A stretch of DNA of 61,817 nucleotides from JBAZCO01 sp041654915 (GCA_041654915.1 JBAZCO010000001.1:1-61817); one strand, 5' to 3'. Counted from the stretch's first letter, positions 16,606 through 25,378 are shown. Made by a program: numbers and translations. The notes: a model not told the origin generated them from the sequence alone.

Positions 16606-17958
16606 TTACATCGCCTCCTTATTTAATAATTTAACACTGTGCCTACCTGCAGGCGAGCCGTCAGAAACTTCTAACGTTTGTTCAACCACATATGCTTCCA
16701 TGTCAACATCGTAATTCTCATGAACACAGTCTACAAGAAAGCCTAGTTGTAAAAGCGGGTTAAAGCGTATCTCTGCGCCGCAGTATTTATTATTAGTTGT
16801 AATAAAGTTATCCAATTTATCTTTTATCAAACCTGCATGTTCTTTTGTTTGGATAAATGTATTTTTTATCTCGCATATATTTTCCGAGTTATCCGTCTGC
16901 CCCTCCGAAACCGTATTAAAGGTCAAAGTTTCGGCCTTAATTTTAACCGTAGCTGTACCTGCACCGTTATTTTCAAGCGCAAGGGTGATTATGTTTGAAT
17001 ATATATCCACAACTGAAACATCAACCATGCTTGTACCGTCAGTAGATACACAGATTATTTCTTCTATCCTGTTTATATAGCCGTCAAATGTCATGTCACT
17101 ATATACAACCTCGCCCGACTCTCCAAATTCAACATCCAAAGACGCTATTTCCGTGCCTTGCTTTAACCCGATTTCATTCCACAGCACAACACTGCTATCG
17201 TATTGATTTACAAGTGACTGCTCAGGTGTTAGCGATATGATATTACTATTATCGAGTGATCCCTTTTTAGTATCATCGAATGTACCTATGCTTATATTAT
17301 TACCATCGCACCTAGAGAAACAATAAAGTGCTGCCAGCAACTCATTTATAGTGTCAAGCTTATTTTCAAGCGAAAACAATCGCTTAGGCAAAGCTATCAC
17401 TTCCTCTGGCGGCGGAATGGAAAAACCATAATCAGGAAGCACATCAGCGAGAAAATAAAACAAATCTTCTCTGCTTTCAACTTTGCGCAAAGGCGCAAGT
17501 ACCTTTTGCTTTGAATTTTCAATGCCGTCATAGCCATAATCATAGGCAAGGATATTAGCCTCCGTGCCTGTAGGACTTATATCTATTTCTGCTATCTTGT
17601 ATTTACCTAAAGCATCCCAGTTTAATTTATCCGCCTCTTCATCTAAATAATCTACCTTGACAAATAAATCAATTTTTGCGCCAAGGATAAACTTACCGTA
17701 ATATTGACTGCTTTCAGCAAAGGGATTAAAGTCATTGTCAAGGCTATACAGGGTCATTTCCAGTTTATCGGACACAAAATCGAATACAGGTCTGTCTTTA
17801 TCCGAAGATATATTTTGGGTTACCTTCCATTTTTGGATATAGTCTGTGCCATAGACTTCGATAACAGTGGAGTCTGCAAGCGTTATAACAGCTTTAGAGC
17901 GAACTACGCCAAGGTTTGACCACCAGTCTAAATTTGTGCTGTTTCTTGTTGTTGACAT
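16606..17958 (-). CDS. Baseplate hub / tail-associated structural protein (450 aa)
   Basis: A beta-rich 450-residue protein. The N-terminal half (VEVKVT-like strands, then KYKIAEIDISPTGTEANILAYDY) resembles the hub ring of siphovirus baseplates, where such phrases about position and binding of the fibre occur. The C-terminal segment (IRFNPLLQLGFLVDCVHENY, then HSVKLLN) has the feel of the hub-domain fold of tail-tip proteins. It sits directly between the distal-tail-like gene and the fibre gene. Family assignment is from layout and sequence character. Confidence 0.6.
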   Translation of the reverse strand: MSTTRNSTNLDWWSNLGVVRSKAVITLADSTVIEVYGTDYIQKWKVTQNISSDKDRPVFDFVSDKLEMTLYSLDNDFNPFAESSQYYGKFILGAKIDLFVKVDYLDEEADKLNWDALGKYKIAEIDISPTGTEANILAYDYGYDGIENSKQKVLAPLRKVESREDLFYFLADVLPDYGFSIPPPEEVIALPKRLFSLENKLDTINELLAALYCFSRCDGNNISIGTFDDTKKGSLDNSNIISLTPEQSLVNQYDSSVVLWNEIGLKQGTEIASLDVEFGESGEVVYSDMTFDGYINRIEEIICVSTDGTSMVDVSVVDIYSNIITLALENNGAGTATVKIKAETLTFNTVSEGQTDNSENICEIKNTFIQTKEHAGLIKDKLDNFITTNNKYCGAEIRFNPLLQLGFLVDCVHENYDVDMEAYVVEQTLEVSDGSPAGRHSVKLLNKEAM

Positions 17959-17961
17959 TTA

Positions 17962-18396
17962 CTATTCACCCTCACCAAGCGTATAAATTTCCGAAGCAAT
18001 TGCGTTTTTACTGATAATTGAAAACCCGATATCAGACCAAATCCAGTTATCGCCTACATCACCCATAAAGTTATTCATGAAATCTTGCGACATAGCACCA
18101 AGGTAGCCTTCCATTTTACGAATCTTTGAACCCATGCGATAGATTAAGGCTCTGTTGCCCACAAGCCATGCCTTTTGCGCATTATATCCGATTAAGTTCT
18201 CAAACAACTCCTGTCTGTCGCATTGGAGCATAGTGTCATAAGAAAAATTCATTTTCTCGGCTGTTCCGGTAAAGCGCCCCTGCATATCGTATGATGCAAC
18301 TCGTATCAAGTCTGATTGAGGGTATAGCTCGTAAGACAGCTTGTCAGGCGGCGGGATCTCATAACTCCCTACTTTAAAGTACCACTGATGCGCCAT
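17962..18396 (-). CDS. Putative distal tail / baseplate protein (144 aa)
   Basis: A compact protein starting MAHQWYFKVGSYEIPPPDKL, a beginning often seen in small baseplate or tail-completion proteins. It has a strong GAGGAGGG ribosome site and lies four bases before the hub gene. A Trp/Phe-rich end (DNWIWSDIGFSIISK) suggests a beta barrel. The exact role is unknown. Confidence 0.55.
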   Translation of the reverse strand: MAHQWYFKVGSYEIPPPDKLSYELYPQSDLIRVASYDMQGRFTGTAEKMNFSYDTMLQCDRQELFENLIGYNAQKAWLVGNRALIYRMGSKIRKMEGYLGAMSQDFMNNFMGDVGDNWIWSDIGFSIISKNAIASEIYTLGEGE

Positions 18397-18397
18397 A

Positions 18398-18769
18398 TTA
18401 ATTCCCTCCTCTTAGTATTTTTAACCGTTCTGCTCTGTCCATTTCCTTTGCTTGTTTATCATAAACAGCATTATTTACTACAAATACTTCAATAACTAAT
18501 CTACTCTCGCTGTCTTTTTTGTAACGAGAGTTTATGACACCAGAGAAAAGCTTTATACCGGACATATCAATGATCTGCTCCTGGCTTTTGGGTCTGCTAT
18601 CGGCTAAACCACCGCTGTCATCACGCTCAAACCAAAACCTAAACTGCAAATAATCTTTTCGCTCACGAACAAGCATGCCACCATTGCCTGATAACTTACC
18701 CTTAAACTCGCTATCGTTTATGCGTTCAGCTTCCTCTAAAGCTGCATTAAACTCTTTTTGGTAAACCAT
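18398..18769 (-). CDS. Hypothetical tail-region protein (123 aa)
   Basis: A charged protein in the tail operon, one base from its downstream neighbour and two from the upstream gene. No family is recognised. The stretch LQFRFWFERDDSGG and a basic C terminus (DRAERLKILRGG) are its only landmarks. It could be a second tail-assembly chaperone or a small tail component. Confidence 0.65.
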   Translation of the reverse strand: MVYQKEFNAALEEAERINDSEFKGKLSGNGGMLVRERKDYLQFRFWFERDDSGGLADSRPKSQEQIIDMSGIKLFSGVINSRYKKDSESRLVIEVFVVNNAVYDKQAKEMDRAERLKILRGGN

Positions 18770-18771
18770 TA

Positions 18772-19386
18772 TTATCGCTTACCTCGCTTCATGTGTTCTT
18801 TTTCTACTATATTCTGATAATGCACATCCCAGTTATATTCATCTAAAATTAAGCCTATCTCGCGGGGCGACATAGCCCAAAACTCTTCCTTTGTCCAACC
18901 AAATTGCTTGCCTAAAGTTACAAGCATACTCATATAATCAATGCCAAATCCGCCCGGCCTTGGCTTTTGGCTTAATACACGGGCGCTTATAGGATCAGGC
19001 GGTGCGGTAGGCTTCATCGGGTGCGACATCTCAAACGCTTTCATGCATGCCTCCTGAAACTCTTTATCGAACTGGAAGCCATTCCTGCGGAACTCAGCCC
19101 AATCCACCCTATCATCATGCAAGGTAGAAGCCATAGCGAACAGCATTACCTGATTTTCAGGTGTTTCATCTTCTATATTGTTTGTTTCAAGGAAAGCCCA
19201 AGACCGCATGGAAAACTTTAGCTCAACGGTGATATTAAACATTTGATAAGGCACACCCTTGCCCCAGAGTGCATCCAGCTTAGATCTAAACCTATCTTCA
19301 TTGGGCTTTTTTATAGCGTTGATACGCTCTTGCGCTGTTTCATTCTCTTGCGCTATTTTTTTAAGTAAATCTTCATTATATGACAT
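18772..19386 (-). CDS. Putative tail assembly chaperone-like protein (204 aa)
   Basis: A helical, acidic/basic protein located after the tail tube genes and before the tail tip, where tail assembly chaperones occur. It contains GFGIDYMSMLVTLGKQFGWTKEEFWAMSPREI, a phrase like the C-terminal extension of such chaperones (DUF-type, with a helix beginning at a Trp). I saw no slippery heptamer linking it to the next gene. The function rests on order and this motif. Confidence 0.55.
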   Translation of the reverse strand: MSYNEDLLKKIAQENETAQERINAIKKPNEDRFRSKLDALWGKGVPYQMFNITVELKFSMRSWAFLETNNIEDETPENQVMLFAMASTLHDDRVDWAEFRRNGFQFDKEFQEACMKAFEMSHPMKPTAPPDPISARVLSQKPRPGGFGIDYMSMLVTLGKQFGWTKEEFWAMSPREIGLILDEYNWDVHYQNIVEKEHMKRGKR

Positions 19387-19455
19387 AATATTACCTCTTA
19401 CATATATTGTAACAAGTGCATATAGTGCTGTAAAGAACTTTAATACTGTTAAGTG

Positions 19456-19484
19456 TTGTTAATAAGACTTAACGGTGTTATAAT
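19456..19484 (+). promoter_or_regulatory. Promoter for homing endonuclease copy 2
   Basis: TTGTTA at 19456-19461 and TATAAT at 19479-19484 are separated by 17 bases, 34 bases before the ATG at 19518, with a GAGGGAGG site in between. It points against the late operon. Confidence 0.6.
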
Positions 19485-19517
19485 ATAAACGGATAAGGAA
19501 AAGAGGGAGGAAAAGCT

Positions 19518-19883
19518 ATGGCAAGGAAAAGAGTTAATACAATGATTTTGGCTAACATGACAGAAGAAAGCAAGCAAAAATACTTGGCGGGGGAGTATGG
19601 TTTTGGCGATAAGGCAGACTTTATTTGCCATAAGTGTGGCATTATTAAGCATGTAACTATAATGGGCTATAGACCTGACAGCCTTTGCAGGTCTTGTGCA
19701 GCCAAAAGGCGCATGAAAGAACTACGGGTAAAAGATTACCTTTTCTGCGAGGATGTGCATCCGGCTGATCGTGAACTTGCCATGAGCGGTGAATACGATA
19801 CTGTGCGTGTATGGTGCAAAAAATGTGAAGATTTTATCTTACGCACAAAAGATGATAAGGTTTGTCCGGCATGCGGAGCATGA
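19518..19883 (+). CDS. Zinc-ribbon protein, N-terminal piece of endonuclease copy 2 (121 aa)
   Basis: This gene holds two zinc-binding modules (CHKCG, then CRSC; CKKC, then CPACG) like those in the endonuclease array. It is inserted on the plus strand within the minus-strand late operon. It stops at 19883, and the next ORF starts at 19885 in another frame. Copy 1 has a comparable N-terminal region in one chain, so this may be a split piece of the same gene or an independent binding subunit. Confidence 0.6.
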   Translation: MARKRVNTMILANMTEESKQKYLAGEYGFGDKADFICHKCGIIKHVTIMGYRPDSLCRSCAAKRRMKELRVKDYLFCEDVHPADRELAMSGEYDTVRVWCKKCEDFILRTKDDKVCPACGA

Positions 19884-19884
19884 T

Positions 19885-21579
19885 ATGAAAACAGAAAATA
19901 ATATACAGCTTTCAGAAGCCTCAATCAAGCGGCGAATTACTTATGCAAAAAGATACCCATATCTCAATGAAATGCACCCCGAAGATAGGGCAGATTACCT
20001 AAAGGGCAAATATAATTCAGAGGACAAGATAAGGTTTTTATGCCCTGTTTGTGGAGAATATTACAAGCAAACCACAAAAAACAAAAGAAAAGGGCGACTA
20101 CATTGGACTTGCGCAACACTTAAAAGAGCCAAAACACAAAGAACAGATGAAGCCTATCATTCTTTCAATGATTTAACACCTGAATTTCAAGAAAAATGTA
20201 GAAATAAAGAGCTAACTCGAAAGGATCGAGTTGACTTTATTTGCCCTATCTGCAAAGAGATATATTCTACTTTGCTTGGATCTCATGTTAAAGGTGCATC
20301 TTGCCGTAAGTGTGCAGCAAGATACAAAAGAGAAACACATCAACCCCGTACAGACTATGACTTCATAGATGAAATACACCCTGATGATAGACATTTAATA
20401 GGCAAGGTAAACAATAAGAGTAAGGTTCGCATTAAGTGTTCAGATTGCAAAGAATATTTTTATCAAGTTATAGCCAGTAGAGCTAACGGCTTTACCCGAT
20501 GTGAGGAATGCGGATATCTTGCTGCCGGCACTTCCAACAGGCGCAGGGAATATGAATTTGTTAATCCACTTCGAGAAGATTATGCTACAGGTTTAGCCAG
20601 CGGCGAAATCAGAACACAAGACAGAGTTATGTTTATCTGCCCTGTGCATGGTGAATACGAACAAATACTTATGTCCGGGCAATTCCACGGTTGTCAGGCA
20701 TGTACCATAGGGCTAAAACCACATCATTTGTATGAGTTTTTATTAACACTTACAGATAATATTATAGTCAATGACAGGCAGCAAATTAAACCCAAAGAAA
20801 TAGATTTTTACTTGCCGGACTATAATATTGGCTTTGAGTTTAACGATATAGGCACACATAGAACTTTATGGAAAGAGCAACTAAACGGAACGGCAAGGCT
20901 TTTTGGAAAGCCTGTAAAATATCATCTTAATAAATTTAATGATTGCAGGAAAGCAGACATACGTTTATTCCAAATATGGGATGTTGAATGGAATAATGAA
21001 CATTTACGCTCAATCCTGCAAAGCGTTATACGTAATGCGCTTGGATTAAATACAAAAAGGATTTATGCCAGAAAATGTAAACTAGTCGAATCAAACAGCA
21101 AAGAATGTAACCCGTTTTTTATTGAAAATCACATCCAAGGGCAAGCTAAGGGAAAGGGATATTTTGCACTTAAATACAAAAATGAAATAGTCGGCGCAAT
21201 TTGCTACACAGATAATCAGCGAATACTAACTGAAAGTAACGCTATAACTATAAGCAGGATGTGTTTTGCAAAAGATACCACAGTTGTTGGCGGAGCAAGT
21301 AGGTTGCTTAATGCCGTAGAAAAGAAAACAAACTGTGATTCAATAGAATACCTTGTTCTAAACGATTATTTTGACGGCATATCTTTTGAAAAAACGGGCT
21401 GGGAGAAAGTCGGTGTAAATATAATGGTCAGATATCATGACAAAGAAACAGGTAAGCTTTATTATCGACAAATAGCCCGAAGAAATGAATTTAAGCAACG
21501 CTGCCTTGAAGGGAAAATGGACAGATATTATACCAGTGGAACAACCGTTTATAGAAAGACAAAAACACCCTCGTTATGA
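19885..21579 (+). CDS. Homing endonuclease-like protein, zinc-ribbon array plus Vsr-like nuclease (copy 2)
   Basis: This 564-residue paralogue of the gene at 11497-13557 shares five or so zinc-ribbon modules, the core KPKEIDFYLP / IGFEFND / H and the whole C-terminal domain (KECNPFF.ENHIQG, ISRMCF, GGASRLL, YLVLNDYFDGISFE). It starts one base after the stop of 19518-19883. Its orientation is opposite to every neighbour, and it has its own promoter and terminator, as expected for a free-standing mobile gene. Homing has not been shown; the C-terminal domain is unclassified. Confidence 0.75.
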   Translation: MKTENNIQLSEASIKRRITYAKRYPYLNEMHPEDRADYLKGKYNSEDKIRFLCPVCGEYYKQTTKNKRKGRLHWTCATLKRAKTQRTDEAYHSFNDLTPEFQEKCRNKELTRKDRVDFICPICKEIYSTLLGSHVKGASCRKCAARYKRETHQPRTDYDFIDEIHPDDRHLIGKVNNKSKVRIKCSDCKEYFYQVIASRANGFTRCEECGYLAAGTSNRRREYEFVNPLREDYATGLASGEIRTQDRVMFICPVHGEYEQILMSGQFHGCQACTIGLKPHHLYEFLLTLTDNIIVNDRQQIKPKEIDFYLPDYNIGFEFNDIGTHRTLWKEQLNGTARLFGKPVKYHLNKFNDCRKADIRLFQIWDVEWNNEHLRSILQSVIRNALGLNTKRIYARKCKLVESNSKECNPFFIENHIQGQAKGKGYFALKYKNEIVGAICYTDNQRILTESNAITISRMCFAKDTTVVGGASRLLNAVEKKTNCDSIEYLVLNDYFDGISFEKTGWEKVGVNIMVRYHDKETGKLYYRQIARRNEFKQRCLEGKMDRYYTSGTTVYRKTKTPSL

Positions 21580-21594
21580 GGGTGTTTTCTTTTG
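21561..21594 (+). terminator. Rho-independent terminator after endonuclease copy 2
   Basis: A hairpin with arms AAAACACCCTC and GAGGGTGTTTT around a five-base loop is followed by a T-rich stretch. It overlaps the stop codon at 21577-21579. Confidence 0.8.
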
Positions 21595-21621
21595 TTGTCC
21601 TTATGTAACTGCCTGTCTTTG

Positions 21622-22554
21622 TTAGCCAACTTCGGCTGCAAGCAACTTATGCACACCAAAGGCTACAGCCTTATCGTTTGTGTCAAGCCCATACACACTA
21701 ATATATGTGCCAGCCGAAACGCCACTAATTGTACCGCCGTCCTGAGTGGTTGTGCCGCCTGAAATCGGAGTGCCAACCGTAGGTCTGCTTCTTTCACCAA
21801 TAACATAAACGAACTCATCTATGCCTGTACCTGCAATGGTAATGTCAGTTTCACCTGCACCTGATCCAGCCTCAAATGAGAATGCATCGAAATCAGCAGC
21901 AGGAATAAATGCATCACCTGTCGGGAGTTGAACATTTTGGAACCAGTTATCCCACTTGGTTTTGTCAAAATCAACTCCGTCCTCGGTCATTGTCATAAAT
22001 CTAATGCCGTCGGCATTGATTACAGTGTTGTCCGATAATCTGGTTAATTCACCTTCGTAAAGCAAGTCTGTTATTCTACCTTCAAGCGGCAAATGCCCAA
22101 ACTCAACACCATCACCTTTTGTTTGCAATGCGTTTTCGCCTTCAGGAAAGATTGCATTATAAATTATATAACGTACCCTTTTCCTTTGGGCATTAAGAAC
22201 TTCAAATGCAACCGCAAGCTCTGGCGAGGCTTGACCCGCCATCATCACTGTTCCACCCGCATCGCTTACAACCCTACCTGTCACAAACTCATACCCGGCA
22301 GGGCCAAGACCCGTAACTTCAAGCGAAATATCTGCGGCTGCATAGTTAACTAACTGCTCATGTGTCTTATTGTCAGCATAATCACTCTCAATAGACCCAT
22401 TAGGTGTTATTGTGCCGCTCACAAGCCCGTCAATCCTGATGAGTTGTCCATAAGTTGGGAACGCACTTGCACTCCCTTTGTCCAGTATTTTTGCAAAGTG
22501 AAGCTTTGATAAGCCTATACTTGCACTGTTAAATGTTTCTATAGCATATGCCAT
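21622..22554 (-). CDS. Major tail (tube) protein, phi13-type (310 aa)
   Basis: This is the main tail-tube subunit. The N terminus has the phi13/tail-tube order (GLSKLHFAKIL, then YADNKTHEQL), the residue-rich middle (VEFGHLPLEGRI) is shared with the neighbouring paralogue, and the C-terminal 90 residues are a Gly/Thr-rich add-on (GTPISGGTTTQDGGTISG) like an Ig-type surface domain. AGGAGG precedes the ATG. It is the last late gene before the opposite-strand insertion. Confidence 0.8.
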   Translation of the reverse strand: MAYAIETFNSASIGLSKLHFAKILDKGSASAFPTYGQLIRIDGLVSGTITPNGSIESDYADNKTHEQLVNYAAADISLEVTGLGPAGYEFVTGRVVSDAGGTVMMAGQASPELAVAFEVLNAQRKRVRYIIYNAIFPEGENALQTKGDGVEFGHLPLEGRITDLLYEGELTRLSDNTVINADGIRFMTMTEDGVDFDKTKWDNWFQNVQLPTGDAFIPAADFDAFSFEAGSGAGETDITIAGTGIDEFVYVIGERSRPTVGTPISGGTTTQDGGTISGVSAGTYISVYGLDTNDKAVAFGVHKLLAAEVG

Positions 22555-22566
22555 AATTTTATCCTC

Positions 22567-23124
22567 CTAAATTTGTACTGTTTTAAACCAATCGGCAAAT
22601 TGTCTTGAGTTCAGTTCTTCATATGCTTTTCTGTATTTAACCCCATTCAATGTATGCCAATAGATACCTGATAACATAAAGTGTTGAAACTCTACGCTAT
22701 CGCTTCTTGTTGCGAGCTTGTCCGGTTCTGCACTTTGGATCTTAACCATAGGCAAAAGCCAGCGCACTCTTTTCTTGTTCGCCTGTTCTGTTTCCCATAG
22801 CAATGCAATGATAGGCGGTTCATCGCTTTGCCTTTTTTCTAAAACGCCGTTTACCAATGTTTGACCAAGCATAAGTTTTTGAAATTCCGGGGTAAGCCCT
22901 GTTTTTTCTATGGTAATATCTGACGGCATGTACCGCCAACGCTTGTTACCCAAAAACCTTGCTTCAGGTTCTTCTTCTGCTTCAGGATTTGCCTTAACAA
23001 GTCCATCGCAAATGTGTATAGGCCCGTATGTAGGCTTTACATTAGCACAGCCAACATTCGTACACACAGCAAACGCTAAGCGCTTTAACCCTACTATTGA
23101 ACTTGCAGGGCGCTCTATTGTCAC
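22567..23124 (-). CDS. Second tail-tube-like protein (185 aa)
   Basis: A shorter paralogue of the tail-tube gene that follows it in the operon. Shared landmarks are the opening VGLKRLAFAV / IGLSKLHFAK, TGLTPEFQKLMLG / TGLGPAGYEFVTG, KRVRWLLPM / KRVRYIIYN and the terminal ADWFKTVQI / DNWFQNVQL. It lacks the add-on domain. It starts at a GTG (23124) directly after a run of six G that serves as ribosome site; an ATG two bases earlier would read a stop at once. It may be a tail initiator or alternative tube subunit. Confidence 0.7.
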   Translation of the reverse strand: MTIERPASSIVGLKRLAFAVCTNVGCANVKPTYGPIHICDGLVKANPEAEEEPEARFLGNKRWRYMPSDITIEKTGLTPEFQKLMLGQTLVNGVLEKRQSDEPPIIALLWETEQANKKRVRWLLPMVKIQSAEPDKLATRSDSVEFQHFMLSGIYWHTLNGVKYRKAYEELNSRQFADWFKTVQI

Positions 23125-23125
23125 A

Positions 23126-23581
23126 TTAACTCACCCCCCTATCCGCATATACGCTCAATACAAGCGAATATTCAAACCTCCCGCTTGCATCTATGCCTGA
23201 CTTCATTGGTTTCTGTAGTATTTTCACAACCGCAAGACCGTTCTCAAGCTCCACTTCGGGGTTTAACCTCACAACCTCCTCTATCCGCTGGCATCGGATT
23301 TTGGCTGTTATAAGTGTCTTACTCCTACATATTACCTGAATTACACGCCTTGAGCTGCTATACCCGCTCTCCATTGGACTTTCGTTGGGTGCTTTTCCTT
23401 CAACAAGACAAATAAGGTTATCCGGTGTTGCCGCCAAATGCTCCTCTATGCCATACCAGTTACCCACCGCTTGCCCTTCTTCCGCATACCCCTCAACAGT
23501 TCTTTCACTGTCACGGGGTGCAGGAAAACGAAAATCACGTAGCCATTTTATTAAATATTCTAATAACCTATCTCTTAACAT
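23126..23581 (-). CDS. Tail completion / neck protein (151 aa)
   Basis: A small basic-acidic protein upstream of the tail-tube genes, the usual position of tail terminator or neck proteins. It has LDYLIKWLRDFRFPAP-like opening residues, RRVIQVICRSK in the middle and SLVLSVYADRGVS at the end, a beta-strand finish often seen in tail-completion proteins (SSVYADRG). No stronger family sign. It is coupled to the next gene at its stop. Confidence 0.55.
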   Translation of the reverse strand: MLRDRLLEYLIKWLRDFRFPAPRDSERTVEGYAEEGQAVGNWYGIEEHLAATPDNLICLVEGKAPNESPMESGYSSSRRVIQVICRSKTLITAKIRCQRIEEVVRLNPEVELENGLAVVKILQKPMKSGIDASGRFEYSLVLSVYADRGVS

Positions 23582-23586
23582 ATTAC

Positions 23587-23808
23587 TTATTCTATATCTT
23601 CGCCATTTTCTCTGGCCTGGTCTATAAGACCTTCACCCACAACATATGCTATAACGGATGCACCGGCCATAATCAATCCCGTAACCTGCCCTGCTTGGTT
23701 TTCCGTGTAACCGTAGGCTACCAATAATCCACCGACAAATCCCGCAATAGACATCCATAGTTTCCTTGATGTCAGCTTAATGAAAAATTTATTCCAATCC
23801 CATTTCAT
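23587..23808 (-). CDS. Putative holin (73 aa)
   Basis: A small membrane protein, MKWDWNKFFIKLTSRKLWMS followed by two hydrophobic segments (IAGFVGGLLVAYGY and VTGLIMAGASVIAYVVG), with charged ends. This matches Gram-positive phage holins that open the membrane for the endolysin. It lies in the head-tail connector region rather than beside the lysin at 55980. An alternative is a structural membrane protein. Confidence 0.65.
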   Translation of the reverse strand: MKWDWNKFFIKLTSRKLWMSIAGFVGGLLVAYGYTENQAGQVTGLIMAGASVIAYVVGEGLIDQARENGEDIE

Positions 23809-23821
23809 AGACTTTCCCCCT

Positions 23822-24061
23822 TTATTTGCTTATCATGCGTGGTAATACTTTTTCTAAATCTTTTACCCGCTCACAGGTAGACTTTATATCTTTTTCTGCT
23901 ACCGCCATGCGCTCCATTAAATTGTTGTGTTTATCCATTTTTTTCTCTAAATCGTCTAATCGCAGATCAACTACCTTATTACTTTGCTTTATCCCCAAAA
24001 TACTACCTGTAAATGTGCCAAATAAAGCAATACTCGCTACAACAATACTTGTCCAATCCAT
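23822..24061 (-). CDS. XhlA-like membrane protein (79 aa)
   Basis: One N-terminal hydrophobic segment (SIVVASIALFGTFTGSILGI) then a coiled-coil tail (DDLEKKMDKHNNLMERMAVAEKD). This is the pattern of hemolysin XhlA-like proteins, which in Firmicutes phages stand next to holins. It pairs with the holin-like gene 13 bases downstream. Confidence 0.6.
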   Translation of the reverse strand: MDWTSIVVASIALFGTFTGSILGIKQSNKVVDLRLDDLEKKMDKHNNLMERMAVAEKDIKSTCERVKDLEKVLPRMISK

Positions 24062-24075
24062 AATTACGTCCTCTC

Positions 24076-24618
24076 TTACAATCCGATTTCTTGTATAGAT
24101 AAGCCTTCGTGCTGCTCTGCGTCACGATCCACGCCAAATCCATCAAAATATTGCGGCACACTTTTCACTGTTTCAGCCTTACCTTTAAATCCGCCCGTTA
24201 CTTCACCGTCAACCTTTGTGCCGTCAAAGACCACAGACCATGCCACGCCATCCCAATACTGTGCTTTACCACATACGCAACACCATGTTTTGCCTGCAAC
24301 TAATCTATTGGGCCTGCTGCCAAAGTATGAATCCCGTGCTGCGCTGCTAGAAAAATTTTCTCCAAACCAATTAGGGTTTGCACTCTCTAATATAATCAAA
24401 TCCTGTTCTTTGACTGAAACCTCCGGCAATACATATAATATTGTCTTACTAAACACTGCCGCACCTTCGCTGTTCATTACATACCTGTTTTCAACTGCAG
24501 GATAACACTTTATCATTATAGGATCTGAATACAATGCTTCACCCGAACTGCCTTGCCCGTTATATGATCGTAGCAATGCTGTAAATCTAATTGCAGGCTT
24601 TATGCTATCAAACGCCAT
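24076..24618 (-). CDS. Head-tail region hypothetical protein (180 aa)
   Basis: Starts beginning MAFDSIKPAIRFTALL. The chosen ATG (24618) overlaps the end of the upstream gene and has GGTG in front; an in-frame ATG at 24651 would add 11 residues. The middle carries a CCVCG zinc-like element (GKTWCCVCGKAQYWDG), unusual for a structural protein, and the fold is beta-rich. Its place between connector and holin genes suggests a head-tail joining or tail-entry role; no family is recognised. Confidence 0.55.
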   Translation of the reverse strand: MAFDSIKPAIRFTALLRSYNGQGSSGEALYSDPIMIKCYPAVENRYVMNSEGAAVFSKTILYVLPEVSVKEQDLIILESANPNWFGENFSSSAARDSYFGSRPNRLVAGKTWCCVCGKAQYWDGVAWSVVFDGTKVDGEVTGGFKGKAETVKSVPQYFDGFGVDRDAEQHEGLSIQEIGL

Positions 24619-25000
24619 GACAATCACCATCACCGTACTTGCTTCGCTCACGCCGCTTGACTATTATCCAACGTGAAGCTATCTCGGTTTTCATTTCATC
24701 GAATTTTTGCCTAAGCACTTTAAGCCTTGTGTCCGCAGCTCTGCTTTCGCTTTGCGGACCAAGCTTCCTACTTGTCCACATCTGACCTGTCTTGCTTGAA
24801 TATGCATTTATAGCACCCTCTAACAAAGAATAAACCACAAGCGTTTCATCATTGTTTTCCAGTTCTGCTATAGCCATTATCTCTTCATTTGATAATATAG
24901 GATCAGACTCAATGGTGTCACCAATCTTGTACCGCCAATAATCAAGAGTAGGAGGCGCAGGCACCCGCTTTATGTTTTTAGGGTCATATGTCCATGCCAT
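24608..25000 (-). CDS. Head-tail connector-like protein (130 aa)
   Basis: A helical protein directly downstream of the capsid block. The pattern LSNEEIMAIAELENNDETLVVYSLLEGAINAY, with long helices and many acidic residues, fits the gp6/DUF3199-type connector family, which binds the portal. GAGGCGAG precedes the ATG. Its end overlaps the next gene. Confidence 0.55.
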   Translation of the reverse strand: MAWTYDPKNIKRVPAPPTLDYWRYKIGDTIESDPILSNEEIMAIAELENNDETLVVYSLLEGAINAYSSKTGQMWTSRKLGPQSESRAADTRLKVLRQKFDEMKTEIASRWIIVKRRERSKYGDGDCHGV

Positions 25001-25034
25001 TTTATCTCGCCTCCTTTATACTCTTTCTCTTTGT

Positions 25035-25367
25035 TCATTTCTTAGGCTTAGGCTTTGACTGATTCTTAGGCGGTGTCTTAGCCTGATTTTTGCCCTTAGC
25101 CTCATTCTTAGGCTTTGCCGCAGACTTAGGCTTAGGCTCTGACTTAGGCTTTTCTGTAACCTCAACCACAGGTTCTTCCACCCTCTCAAGCTCAACCGCT
25201 TCCTCTGCCGCAGGTAGGGGCAACTCAACAAAAGTAACCATTTCCTGAACACCTCGTTTTATTGCCACCTTATCCTTCGACATACGCAAAAACTCATCAG
25301 CAGTTAATTCTTGCCCAACCTCGTAAAGCCTTGCACGATAAATGAATTTTTTTGTTACTACATACAT
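25035..25367 (-). CDS. Lys/Pro-rich hypothetical protein (110 aa)
   Basis: The first 50 residues form a small folded domain (TADEFLRMSKDKVAIKRG). The last 50 are a repetitive acid/basic tail (PKSEPKPKSAAKPKNEAKGK) resembling Ala/Pro/Lys linkers. It lies 11 bases downstream of the major capsid gene, so it may be a capsid cement or a nucleoid-binding protein. The function is unknown. Confidence 0.6.
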   Translation of the reverse strand: MYVVTKKFIYRARLYEVGQELTADEFLRMSKDKVAIKRGVQEMVTFVELPLPAAEEAVELERVEEPVVEVTEKPKSEPKPKSAAKPKNEAKGKNQAKTPPKNQSKPKPKK

Positions 25368-25378
25368 AGGATTTCTCC

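Noticed and set aside
19789..19884. Upstream extension of endonuclease copy 2
   Set aside because: The open frame before 19885 overlaps the zinc-ribbon ORF in another frame and shows no similarity to the array, so the ATG at 19885 is preferred.
23134..23141. Six-G run (minus strand) before the tail-tube paralogue
   Set aside because: It is short and serves as the ribosome site; it does not split a frame.
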